32,562 nucleotides of DNA from assembly GCA_012034805.1 (NCBI GenBank), contig JAAUOP010000046.1:1-32562 (forward strand), read 5' to 3'. The stretch comes from Synechococcales cyanobacterium CRU_2_2 (GTDB lineage Bacteria > Cyanobacteriota > Cyanobacteriia > PCC-9006 > JAAUQQ01). Of the stretch, positions 26,277 to 32,562 are shown piece after piece; position 1 is the first letter of the stretch; every line of letters begins with the position of its first letter. A program made the translations under genes and the position numbers. Below the pieces are notes generated by a model, which was not told where the DNA came from, did no database searches, and was given only the letters and a program-made list of their open reading frames with translations.

Positions 26277-26543
26277 ATGAAGTCCTTACTCCAGCCTCTG
26301 TACGCAGTATATCGCGCCATTTTGAAGCATCCCAAATATCGTTGGATTGCGATCGCCGCCAGTTTTTTCTATCTTGTAAGTCCAGTAGACTTCATAACAG
26401 ATTTTATGCCGATTATCGGCTGGATTGATGATGGCATGGTTGCCACATTGTTAGTGACTGAAATTTCGCAGATTCTGCTGGAGAAGCGCAAGCAGCGCCA
26501 GGAAACGACCGCTCCTGAAGACGCAGAAATTATTGCCATTTGA
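26277..26543 (+). CDS. YkvA family (DUF1232) membrane protein
   Basis: The 88-residue protein has the DUF1232 signature SPVDFITDFMPIIGWIDDGM following a hydrophobic WIAIAASFFYLV segment. A second hydrophobic helix MVATLLVTEISQILL comes next, then a charged tail. Family members are small membrane-associated proteins without an assigned biochemical role. It is followed 42 bp later by the next gene on the same strand, probably as an operon. Confidence 0.88.
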   Translation: MKSLLQPLYAVYRAILKHPKYRWIAIAASFFYLVSPVDFITDFMPIIGWIDDGMVATLLVTEISQILLEKRKQRQETTAPEDAEIIAI

Positions 26544-26585
26544 TTTGAAGAAATTAAGCCAAGAGCATAATCCAGGAGCATGAAC

Positions 26586-27350
26586 ATGAACCCCAATAAT
26601 GTCGAGAGCAATACCGAGACCATCACCGTCTCAGCTGAAACCGTAGAAGCAGAGCCGAGTCCCTCGGTAAAGGCCCAGATTGCAGATCACGTTGACCAAG
26701 CCAAGGCCGAAGGTCAGGCACGAGTCCAGCGCATCCAAGATATCTTGAGGACAGCTTTTGCAGATACATTGTCTGAGCTGAAGGGAGGATCTCGTCAAGT
26801 CTGGAACATTTCCAAAGACTCGATCGCCACAGTGCTTAAAATTGAAACATCTGAACTCAAACAGCCTGAAATCAAGACACCTAAAACTGAAATTCCGGTC
26901 GTAGATGCGAGCGTTGATGTCGGTGTTCATGCAGACCCAAATATCGAAACCCAGGTTGTCGATCCGTTTTGGCAAACGGTCTTGAATTCGATCAAGACCA
27001 AGGCCCAGGTTTATCTCAAGCAAGAGTATGGGCGTCTGCCCGATCGCCTCAGCCCACTCCAAGAGAAGGCCGCCCGCTGGGATAGGGAATTGGGCAAGAA
27101 GTATGGCGATCGCTACACTTCCACCAAACGAACCAGCCAAAACGTCGCTAAGCAAGTCTTTGCCAAGGCTGCCGACTGGTATCGCAACGCAACGCAAAAC
27201 AGCGAAACGCCCCAATCCACCCCCCTGGATCGTCGGCAGATCGAAATTGAGCTCGTGGCCACGGATGCGGGAGAAAAGTTGGCCCAGAAGGAAAATCAGA
27301 TCAAACAGCAGCTCAAGGAGACCGTGAAGTCTGTGCTAAAGGTTCGCTGA
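26586..27350 (+). CDS. Helical, Lys/Glu-rich hypothetical protein
   Basis: The start is placed at ATG 26586, seven bases after AGGAG, rather than at the ATG two codons upstream. The product is 254 residues, soluble and highly charged. Its N-terminal amphipathic helix is VKAQIADHVDQAKAEGQARV, followed by RIQDILRTAFADTLSELKGG. An acidic Pro/Thr linker leads to WQTVLNSIKTKAQVYLKQEY, KAARWDRELGKKYGDRYTST and a C-terminal IKQQLKETVKSVLKV. The helices suggest membrane-surface or LEA-like behaviour. No named family is recognised. It follows the YkvA gene closely, so a shared membrane-related role is possible. Confidence 0.65.
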   Translation: MNPNNVESNTETITVSAETVEAEPSPSVKAQIADHVDQAKAEGQARVQRIQDILRTAFADTLSELKGGSRQVWNISKDSIATVLKIETSELKQPEIKTPKTEIPVVDASVDVGVHADPNIETQVVDPFWQTVLNSIKTKAQVYLKQEYGRLPDRLSPLQEKAARWDRELGKKYGDRYTSTKRTSQNVAKQVFAKAADWYRNATQNSETPQSTPLDRRQIEIELVATDAGEKLAQKENQIKQQLKETVKSVLKVR

Positions 27351-27372
27351 GCTACAAAGCTCAGGCCACTGC

Positions 27373-28440
27373 TCAGGCAGCTTTGAGATCGCGACGACGA
27401 CGCCCGACAAATCCAACCAGGGCCAAGAAACTTGCGATCGCTCCCCCCGCTTCCGGTACCGCCTGGGGCGGCTGAGGTTGGCTGGCCTCCAAGGCCAACA
27501 GGGCCTGAGCCGCGATAATTTGATGGCCCTTGGTTGTCGGATGTAAATCATCCCAGAACAGCGAGGTTTCACCACAGGCCGCCAGGGTTGCCGGATCGGA
27601 GATGGTGTTGTCTGCAAGTTGAGCTAACGTAAAACAGGGCACATCGGCTTGGGTAAAGCCAAAAGCCCCAGGGTTCTGTTGAACTTGAGTAAAAACGGTG
27701 GCGACATCAAAGGGAACAACCTGAATGTCGCGGTGGGCGAGCTCAAATTGATTCAGCACCGTCGTCAGCCCCTGGTTATGGGCTGCGGTCAGAGCACTTA
27801 GGGCATCTGGCGCAATGGCTTGGCCCAGGGGTATGTTGCCGAGGTCGGGTAAATTGGCCACGAGGAAATTGCGCGCACCGCTGGCATACAGGTCGTTCAA
27901 AGCATTGCTGATATTCGTCAAGGGAATCTGCGGATTGGTTTGGCCGCCACCGAGATAATCATTCGCCCCGGCCCAATAGATGTAGAGCGCATCCTCTGTT
28001 GCACTCGGCCCAGCGGCATTGATAAAGCTTTGATAGGCCCCTAACTCGGTGGCGACACCGGGCAGCGCAGGGCTTCCGGCGGGCTTGAGCGGGTTGTCAT
28101 CGTTGGAATTGGTGTCGTCGGTGTTGGCTCCGGCGATCGCAAAGTTAATTCCCTGACTCGCCGACAGTGGATTCGCCTGAGCCGCCAAAATCCGCGCGGG
28201 CGAGAGGCCTAACTCATCGGCCAAGTACTCAACCCAAACGGGGCCATTGCTCGTACGACCGTCTACGTAGGGCGGGGGTGGGAATGTTCCTGCCGAAAGA
28301 TCAAACAAGTTGCCGGGGTCCGAAAGGCTGTCCCCAAACACGTAGAGGCGATCGAAATTCAGTGAAGCGGCTTCGCTGGGCAAGGCGGGGACGAGCAGCA
28401 GAACCGTCAAGCCAGTCAAAAGGGCAGGGGCTGATTTCAT
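27373..28440 (-). CDS. SGNH/GDSL hydrolase with PEP-CTERM-like sorting tail
   Basis: This is a secreted serine esterase or lipase-like enzyme of 355 residues. The signal peptide is MKSAPALLTGLTVLLLVPAL ending SEA. Block I carries the nucleophile (LYVFGDSLSDPGNLF). An Asn block (INFAIAGANTDD) and block III (YIYWAGANDYLGG) follow, and block V holds the Asp-His pair (FWDDLHPTTKGHQIIA). The C terminus reads QAVPEAGGAIASFLALVGFV then RRRRDLKAA: a VPE motif, a membrane helix and a basic end, the layout of PEP-CTERM exosortase substrates. The enzyme is therefore probably exported and processed at the surface. The substrate is unknown. Confidence 0.92.
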   Translation of the reverse strand: MKSAPALLTGLTVLLLVPALPSEAASLNFDRLYVFGDSLSDPGNLFDLSAGTFPPPPYVDGRTSNGPVWVEYLADELGLSPARILAAQANPLSASQGINFAIAGANTDDTNSNDDNPLKPAGSPALPGVATELGAYQSFINAAGPSATEDALYIYWAGANDYLGGGQTNPQIPLTNISNALNDLYASGARNFLVANLPDLGNIPLGQAIAPDALSALTAAHNQGLTTVLNQFELAHRDIQVVPFDVATVFTQVQQNPGAFGFTQADVPCFTLAQLADNTISDPATLAACGETSLFWDDLHPTTKGHQIIAAQALLALEASQPQPPQAVPEAGGAIASFLALVGFVGRRRRDLKAA

Positions 28441-28587
28441 GGGGAAGAACCTGCGGGGGCAGGCGAGAAAAGGGGGCGTTCAGACATGCGGGATATGCGG
28501 GACATACGAGTCTTGGCCGATTCAACACGGCAGGGAAATTCATCCGATTCTAATGAAAGTCTGGGGGGTGCGTCGAGGATGTTTGTG

Positions 28588-28782
28588 TTAAGTTCTTTGT
28601 CTCCCAAGGCAAGCAGCATTGGCGGCTGAATAATTTTCACCATTGGGAATCATGACGTAGGCATCGGATTCACCGGGATTGCAGCGATCGCGGGTCACCA
28701 CCCAGTTTGGATTAAGCCACTTCAAGTCAGCAATATCGGTTTGGAAATAGTCGCGATCGGCCTGGCAGGAATTGGCTGGGAG
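28588..28782 (-). other. Orphan coding-like frame without a start
   Basis: After the TAG that ends the next upstream gene (28783-28785), the same frame stays open for 65 codons. It reads like real protein: LPANSCQADRDYFQTDIADL, then NPNWVVTRDRCNPGESDAYV, ending CLGRQRT and TAA at 28588. It has three Cys and good codon quality, but no plausible start codon at its beginning. It may be the remains of a gene whose 5' end was lost, or an extension reached by reading through TAG. Nothing is recognised in it. Confidence 0.35.
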
Positions 28783-29073
28783 CTAGGGCTTAATCAGCTT
28801 GATGATCTCCTTAAGGGCAATCACCATCCATAACAGGCAGCTAATCGTCAGTGCTGTAATGCCATCCCAATCCAGCAGCTCCTCTAGGGCTTGGTAATGA
28901 ACGGAAACATTCATCAGCACTTTGAGCAAGGCAACAACGCCTGCCAGTGAGAACCCGGCAGTGAGAATAATTTTTTCGTCTGTCAGCCCTGTCGCTCGAC
29001 GTTGCTGATGAGCAAAGGCAGAGACCACAACAACTGCAAGGAACCAGAAAAACCAGTAAAGACGGGGAGACAA
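28783..29073 (-). CDS. Small membrane protein, three predicted spans
   Basis: The 96-residue product has spans near YWFFWFLAVVVVSAFA, IILTAGFSLAGVVALLKVLM and LTISCLLWMVIALKEIIKL. A short loop contains HYQALEELLDWDG. It starts 11 bp after the stop of the 238-residue gene on the same strand, so it is likely co-transcribed with the CHAT locus. No family is recognised. Membrane partners of this size are common in toxin and conflict loci, but a function is not claimed. Confidence 0.6.
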   Translation of the reverse strand: MSPRLYWFFWFLAVVVVSAFAHQQRRATGLTDEKIILTAGFSLAGVVALLKVLMNVSVHYQALEELLDWDGITALTISCLLWMVIALKEIIKLIKP

Positions 29074-29084
29074 GACGCGATGAC

Positions 29085-29801
29085 CTAAGGGTTACGATTG
29101 GAGTGAGTTGTTTTAGGCGCAACATAGAAGCCCGCCCAGCAGCCGACGATCGCGCCCAGCAACGCGCCCAGGAGTTGACTTACGCCACCCCCAAAGAGTT
29201 GGACAACAGCGCCGCCTAAAAAGGCTCCACCGGCGGCCATGATGGCGATGCGATCGAAGTTTTCCCAAGCAGATGCTTTGGCGGAGCCACGCTGCCGCTG
29301 CGCCAAACGATGCACATCTTGTTGCCTGGAATCAAGGCTCGGCTCGGCTTCCAGATGCGTGCTGTCGCTGGGGCTGGGTTGGGGGACGACGATGGGCTGA
29401 GGCACAACCGCTTGTGGCGCGTTCTGTTCGGGACTGTTTCCGTTAGATTGCATCGAGCTAGATTGCGTCGAGCGGTTGGCTTCGCCAAGCGCCGAAGGGT
29501 TGCCGATCTGCGGGGCGTCTAAGGTCTTTTCGGGGGCTCTTTCGAGGCCTACTTCGGGGGCGTATAGGCGCTTGTTGCGATCGCCTGACTCACGCCGCAG
29601 CATGTTCCGCGCGGTGCGATAGCAGGCCTGAAGCTGGGGGTGCGTTTGGGCGATCGCGCTCAATTCCCCAGCTTGACTTTCTAAATCATTTTCCAAGGCC
29701 CAAATATCCCCAGGCAGCTCAACGTTTTCTTCGCGGCAGATTTCGAGGGCGATCGCAAAGGCCTCAACGGCGAGTTGTTCGAGGGGGGTAAGGGATGACA
29801 T
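29085..29801 (-). CDS. Small helical-domain protein with glycine-zipper membrane hairpin
   Basis: The 238-residue product has three parts. Residues 1-74 (LEQLAVEAFAIALEICREEN through IAQTHPQLQACYRTARNML) are about two thirds identical to the start of the 153-residue protein encoded upstream. Residues 75-180 are a low-complexity Ser/Gln/Pro/Glu linker. Residues about 186-228 form two hydrophobic helices rich in Gly at regular spacing (AGGAFLGGAVVQLFGGG, LLGALLGAIVGCWAGF), a glycine-zipper hairpin. The linker contains the second copy of the 19-bp mini-repeat. An effector-associated adaptor feeding a membrane effector is inferred from the CHAT neighbour; no member with known function is recalled. 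Confidence 0.75.
   Translation of the reverse strand: MSSLTPLEQLAVEAFAIALEICREENVELPGDIWALENDLESQAGELSAIAQTHPQLQACYRTARNMLRRESGDRNKRLYAPEVGLERAPEKTLDAPQIGNPSALGEANRSTQSSSMQSNGNSPEQNAPQAVVPQPIVVPQPSPSDSTHLEAEPSLDSRQQDVHRLAQRQRGSAKASAWENFDRIAIMAAGGAFLGGAVVQLFGGGVSQLLGALLGAIVGCWAGFYVAPKTTHSNRNP
29474..29502. mobile_element. 19-bp mini-repeat with 5-bp target duplication (copy 2)
   Basis: Core GCTTCGCCAAGCGCCGAAG (29479-29497) is flanked directly by GGTTG on both sides (29474-29478 and 29498-29502). The core differs from the 8440-8458 copy by one base, and the flanks differ, as expected for independent insertions. It lies in frame in the linker of the 238-residue protein. Confidence 0.75.
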
Positions 29802-29832
29802 GGTTTAGGCTCCGAATCCCGTGAACATGAAC
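29802..29832 (-). pseudogene. Relic of the 3' end of a CHAT gene
   Basis: These 31 bases upstream of the 238-residue gene match 24 of 31 bases at 30780-30810, the end of the CHAT gene. Both read into TAA, then ACC, then ATG of the adaptor gene. The relic would encode FMFTGFGA-stop against FTLAGLGT-stop in the intact gene. Confidence 0.6.
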
Positions 29833-29889
29833 CAACATTTAGATTGCGTTTCTATTTTCATCATCATAAGGCTCACCGCTTAACACGAA

Positions 29890-30321
29890 TCATCCAGGTG
29901 AAACCACGAGGGGAGCAACTTCCGCACCGAGCCGGAGAAAGTCTTTGGCGTTGAGCGTCAGCAGTCGGCTCGCCCCGGCCTTGAGGGCGGCTTGGGCGAT
30001 GAGGGCATCAAAGACAATGCCCCCCGTCAACTGAAGATTCACAAGACGATGAATGGCAGCCTCGTAATCTTGGGGCTCCAAAACAATCTTTTCTAGGATT
30101 TGAAGGTTACCGAGGAGTGCGTTGACCTCCCTGGGCTGGAGTTTGGGTATTCGGGGAAGACGAGTGAGCACAGAGTAAAGCTCGGCCAGAGTGTGCGTTG
30201 AGACAAAACCCAGGGTGGTGGCGTTGTGCACTTTTTCTAGCCAGCTCAGGCAAAAGATGTGTTGGGGATGATCTTCAAGGAGCGCAGCAACTAGGGTAGA
30301 AGTATCAAAGAGTGTTCTCAT
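29890..30321 (-). CDS. PIN domain toxin (VapC-like ribonuclease)
   Basis: PIN domains of this type are Mg-dependent endoribonucleases, often the toxins of VapBC pairs. The 143-residue product has the acidic residues in place: LFDTSTLVAALL (first Asp), HTLAELYSVLTRLP (Glu), GIVFDALIAQAALKAGA (Asp) and LLTLNAKDFLRLG (final Asp). The ATG overlaps the stop of the 153-residue gene by four bases (ATGA), typical of an antitoxin-toxin pair. The upstream protein shows no recognised VapB DNA-binding fold, so the antitoxin identity is open. The gene is intact. Confidence 0.9.
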   Translation of the reverse strand: MRTLFDTSTLVAALLEDHPQHIFCLSWLEKVHNATTLGFVSTHTLAELYSVLTRLPRIPKLQPREVNALLGNLQILEKIVLEPQDYEAAIHRLVNLQLTGGIVFDALIAQAALKAGASRLLTLNAKDFLRLGAEVAPLVVSPG

Positions 30322-30779
30322 GATTCAGCGATACCCAGCCCCATTAGGGTATTTAAGCGGCTGTCGCGATCGCCTTGCACGAGATGATCCCAGTCGGCAT
30401 TGGCCTGATGAACTGCTCTCACGACCCAGAATGCGCCAACCCGTTTCAGGTTGCGCAGGTCTCCTTCTGAGGGGTTTGTCGGGGTTTGGGTCTGGACGAT
30501 TGGGGCTGGGACGGTTTGCCTGGGGGCTGCATCGCTCCGGGGTAGGAACCTGTCACCGTCGCCCGAAGCTCGTCTCAACACGTTTCTGGCATTGCGATAA
30601 AACGCGTTGAACTGGGGGTGTGTTTGGGCGATCGCACCCAATTCCCCCACATGCTGCTCTAAGTTATTTTTCAACACCCTGATTTCCTCGGGCAGCTCAA
30701 TGCCTTCCTCGTGACACGTGTCTAGGGCTGCTGCGAAGGCGTTCAAAGCGAGTTGTTCGAGCGGACTAAGGGATGACAT
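30318..30779 (-). CDS. Small helical-domain protein between CHAT and PIN genes
   Basis: The 153-residue product shares its N-terminal domain (residues 1-74: LEQLALNAFAAALDTCHEEG through IAQTHPQFNAFYRNARNVL) with the 238-residue protein. A short Pro/Thr linker follows (VPAPIVQTQTPTNPSEG), then a different C-terminal piece of about 45 residues (RVGAFWVVRAVHQANADWDH, then DRDSRLNTLMGLGIAES). It starts three bases after the CHAT stop codon and overlaps the PIN gene by four. It may act as an adaptor for the CHAT protein, as an antitoxin for the PIN protein, or both. Size and helical pattern are like effector-associated domains described in bacterial conflict systems, but no match could be tested. 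Confidence 0.75.
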   Translation of the reverse strand: MSSLSPLEQLALNAFAAALDTCHEEGIELPEEIRVLKNNLEQHVGELGAIAQTHPQFNAFYRNARNVLRRASGDGDRFLPRSDAAPRQTVPAPIVQTQTPTNPSEGDLRNLKRVGAFWVVRAVHQANADWDHLVQGDRDSRLNTLMGLGIAES

Positions 30780-30782
30780 GGT

Positions 30783-32562
30783 TTAGGTTCCGAGCCCCGC
30801 GAGCGTAAACGCGGCCCAGTAATAGGGGTGATCGTAACGGATCCGTGCTGGCTCCATTGTATCAAGGTCGTCCCGTTCCTCCGTCAGGAATTCCCGCACA
30901 TTTGCCGGTACATCGAGGCTGAGCCAGCGATCGTAGCGGGTTTTGAGTTGGGCCACGGTGAGGGTCCGCAGGGTTTGGCGGCTGTGGTGCAGGGCTGCGA
31001 TCGGCCCGAGATCAAGCTGGTCATAGAATTCAGCCATAAAGACCATGCTGGCCGCAGATTCCACGGTCCAGAGCGTACTGAGGACGTGGGGAATGCCTTG
31101 GGCCAGGAAGGCACTGGTGAGGCCGACGTATTCGGCGGTGATGGTTTGGTTGCCAGTCAGGGCGCTTTCGCAGCTGGCCAGGGTGACGAGGCTGTAGGTG
31201 TTCAGCGAAATTTGGCGCAGGTCTTGGACGGTGAGGGTGTCGTGACCTTTGAGGGCAAGGGCGGATTGTTTGGGGTCGTCGAAGTTGTAGCCAGCGTGGC
31301 CGTTGAAGTGGAGGATTTGGTGGGGTTGCCCGAGGACTTCGCTGACGTGGGCGGCTGTGGCTTCGGGAGCAGGAATCGTTTTAACGGTATGGGTGGTGCT
31401 GAGGAGCTGGTTGATCAGGTGGGTTTCGGCCTCGGCGTGGTACAGCGCACCCAAACCATCGTGGTCGGGCGCACTAATCGTCAAAGCCATCCGTAGGGAC
31501 GAACCGCCATTCGTTTGGCTCTTGGTTTGACCCAGGCCCGACGGGCGCAGGGTTTGGCCAAGCCGAATGCTGGGCAGAACGGTGGTTTGGTATTCGGGAA
31601 AAGCGTGGTGGAGCGGCAAGCGATGCAAGTCACGGTGGGGGACGAGGGTGAGATGGGTGATTTCGGCGGGAAGGCGGGCTTTGAGCGCGTCGAGTTGGAG
31701 GATTTGGGCGAGGCGGTTGAGTTTGTTCGGGAGCTCAGCGTACCAGACCGATTTTTTCGGGTTGCTGGTTTGGGTTTTGCTTTTGCTTTTGTCGATGTGG
31801 GCTACGTAGTTTTGGTTCCAGGTTTGGAGCCAGCCTTCGAGTTCGGTGATTTGTTTGAGGGCGGTTTGGGTGTCGGGGGCATGGAGGATTTGGAGGTCGA
31901 TATCTCTTTCGGCTCCGGCCCCGGCGGGCGAGGGAAGCAGGAGGAAGGTGGTGAGGGCGTTGGGGCTTTGGTGCCAGTAGAGGATGGCTTGGTGGGGTTG
32001 GAGTTGGAGTTGGGGGGCGTTGGTTTGGGCGTTGGTTTGGGCTTCGGCCAGGAGCCAGGTTATGAGGGCGTTTTTGTCGGTTTCGGCGGTTTCGAGGGCG
32101 GCTAGGTTTTTGCCTTGGCGAATGAGGAGATCGACGGTGAGTTGGTTGAAGTTGGGCAGGGTGCGGGCTAGGCGGTTGCGCTGGTCTTCGGTTGTGGCGG
32201 CATCTAGAATTCGAGCACGCAGGGCGGTGCCTTGGCGCAGGAGGGCGAAGATGGGTTCGTCGTGGGGGAGGCCGAGGGCGAGGTGGGTGGTGATCAGGCT
32301 TTGGAGGCTTTTTAGCTCGTCTTGGAGGTGGCCTGTTGCTCGGAAAATTTGGCTGGCCTGATCGTAAGCATCGCGGGCGGCGCGCCAGTAGGGGCGGGGG
32401 CTGGCTTGAAGGTTGGCGTGGTTCCAGTGGGCGTTGCCGAGTTGGTGTTGCAAGAAGGCGTGGCCGTAGGTGGGGGCGGGGCATTGGTGCAGTCCTTCTT
32501 GGAGGCTGGCGAGTTGGCCGGGGTAGCCGCGTTGGTTTAGGTGAGGATTTTTGAAGCGGAGG
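30783..32562 (-). CDS. TPR-CHAT domain protein (caspase-like protease), 5' partial
   Basis: CHAT domains are caspase-fold cysteine peptidases. The open frame continues past 32453 to the window edge, so the N terminus is missing; at least 592 residues are visible. The first part is helical TPR-like sequence (ARDAYDQASQIFRATGHLQD, LAALETAETDKNALITWLL). The CHAT domain follows: LTLVPHRDLHRLPLHHAF, the catalytic His in ILHFNGHAGYNFD (codon 31296-31298), and the catalytic Cys in SLVTLASCESALTG (codon 31170-31172). It continues with GIPHVLSTLWTV and ends HPYYWAAFTLAGLGT. Both catalytic residues are present, so activity is likely. A palindromic repeat is embedded in frame at 31497-31516. It heads the 28.6-32.6 kb minus-strand locus. 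Confidence 0.92.
   Translation of the reverse strand, partial: LRFKNPHLNQRGYPGQLASLQEGLHQCPAPTYGHAFLQHQLGNAHWNHANLQASPRPYWRAARDAYDQASQIFRATGHLQDELKSLQSLITTHLALGLPHDEPIFALLRQGTALRARILDAATTEDQRNRLARTLPNFNQLTVDLLIRQGKNLAALETAETDKNALITWLLAEAQTNAQTNAPQLQLQPHQAILYWHQSPNALTTFLLLPSPAGAGAERDIDLQILHAPDTQTALKQITELEGWLQTWNQNYVAHIDKSKSKTQTSNPKKSVWYAELPNKLNRLAQILQLDALKARLPAEITHLTLVPHRDLHRLPLHHAFPEYQTTVLPSIRLGQTLRPSGLGQTKSQTNGGSSLRMALTISAPDHDGLGALYHAEAETHLINQLLSTTHTVKTIPAPEATAAHVSEVLGQPHQILHFNGHAGYNFDDPKQSALALKGHDTLTVQDLRQISLNTYSLVTLASCESALTGNQTITAEYVGLTSAFLAQGIPHVLSTLWTVESAASMVFMAEFYDQLDLGPIAALHHSRQTLRTLTVAQLKTRYDRWLSLDVPANVREFLTEERDDLDTMEPARIRYDHPYYWAAFTLAGLGT
31497..31516. repeat. GGACGAAC palindrome copy inside the CHAT coding region
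   Basis: GGACGAACCGCCATTCGTTT matches the family palindrome in its left arm and is diverged in its right arm. It is translated on the minus strand as part of QTNGGSSLR, a loop just before the second half of the CHAT domain. Confidence 0.65.

Noticed and set aside
31515-32105. Plus-strand frames of 196 and 222 codons opposite the CHAT gene
   Set aside because: Composition is extreme Gly/Val/Glu typical of antisense of a GC-rich gene; the CHAT protein on the minus strand is clearly real.
31735-32484. Minus-strand frame of 249 codons, Pro/Arg-rich
   Set aside because: It overlaps the CHAT gene in another frame and has only biased Pro/Arg/His content.

Overview
The window is a piece of a cyanobacterial chromosome. 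HIP1 octamers (GCGATCGC) occur throughout, inside and between genes. Several families that are mostly or only cyanobacterial are present: a two-domain PRC-barrel protein, Uma2/DUF820 nucleases, a GDYXXLXY protein, a DUF6825-like protein and a TPR-CHAT protein. The cyanobacterial lpdA-trpC neighbourhood is also there. The genus cannot be read from the sequence.

Layout. 1-600: tandem repeats and a decayed transposase. 0.67-2.5 kb: a WecG/TagA-type glycosyltransferase facing a PRC-barrel protein tail to tail. 2.6-4.7 kb: a small conserved protein, a MITE-like element and pgi. 4.9-9.4 kb: a hypothetical protein, two Uma2 proteins, tRNA-Ser(UGA), exonuclease III, an LEA-like lipoprotein and a nuclease-like protein with an altered catalytic site. 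9.5-10 kb: an IS5-type transposase fragment. 10-16.3 kb, minus strand: moaA, two overlapping genes (one coiled coil), trpC, lpdA, a TrmH-type RNA methyltransferase and tRNA-Leu(CAG). 16.8-27.4 kb, mostly plus strand: murA, a DUF6825-like protein, an AarF/ABC1 kinase-like protein, a PP2C phosphatase, a cysteine synthase, small conserved proteins, a GDYXXLXY protein, a MacB-type permease, a YkvA protein and a helical protein. 27.4-28.4 kb: a GDSL hydrolase with a PEP-CTERM-like tail. 28.6-32.6 kb, all minus strand: an accessory locus with a TPR-CHAT protease-like protein (cut by the window edge), two paralogous small-domain proteins, a PIN-domain toxin and small membrane proteins.

Two themes stand out. 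First, five genes (wecG, PRC-barrel, trmH, murA, aarF) are each broken by single-base indels, six events in all. Four clearly sit in homopolymer runs, and one of the others can be placed in one. Restoring one base at each site gives full-length proteins. Since murA is normally essential, consensus errors in the assembly are the simplest explanation, and these genes are annotated as repaired composites. Second, the window holds several layers of very small mobile repeats: a 19-bp core with perfect 5-bp target duplications sitting in frame inside two genes, a palindrome family built on GGACGAAC/GTTCGTCC, a MITE-like element, and a dispersed element of about 100 bp.

The best candidate for a poorly described system is the CHAT locus. 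The CHAT gene is followed 3 bp later by a protein with a roughly 75-residue N-terminal helical domain. That gene overlaps a PIN toxin gene by ATGA. Next comes a second protein with the same N-terminal domain, joined by a low-complexity linker to a glycine-zipper membrane hairpin. A 31-bp relic of the end of the CHAT gene lies directly upstream of this second copy, so the CHAT-adaptor unit seems to have been duplicated and then to have lost one protease.
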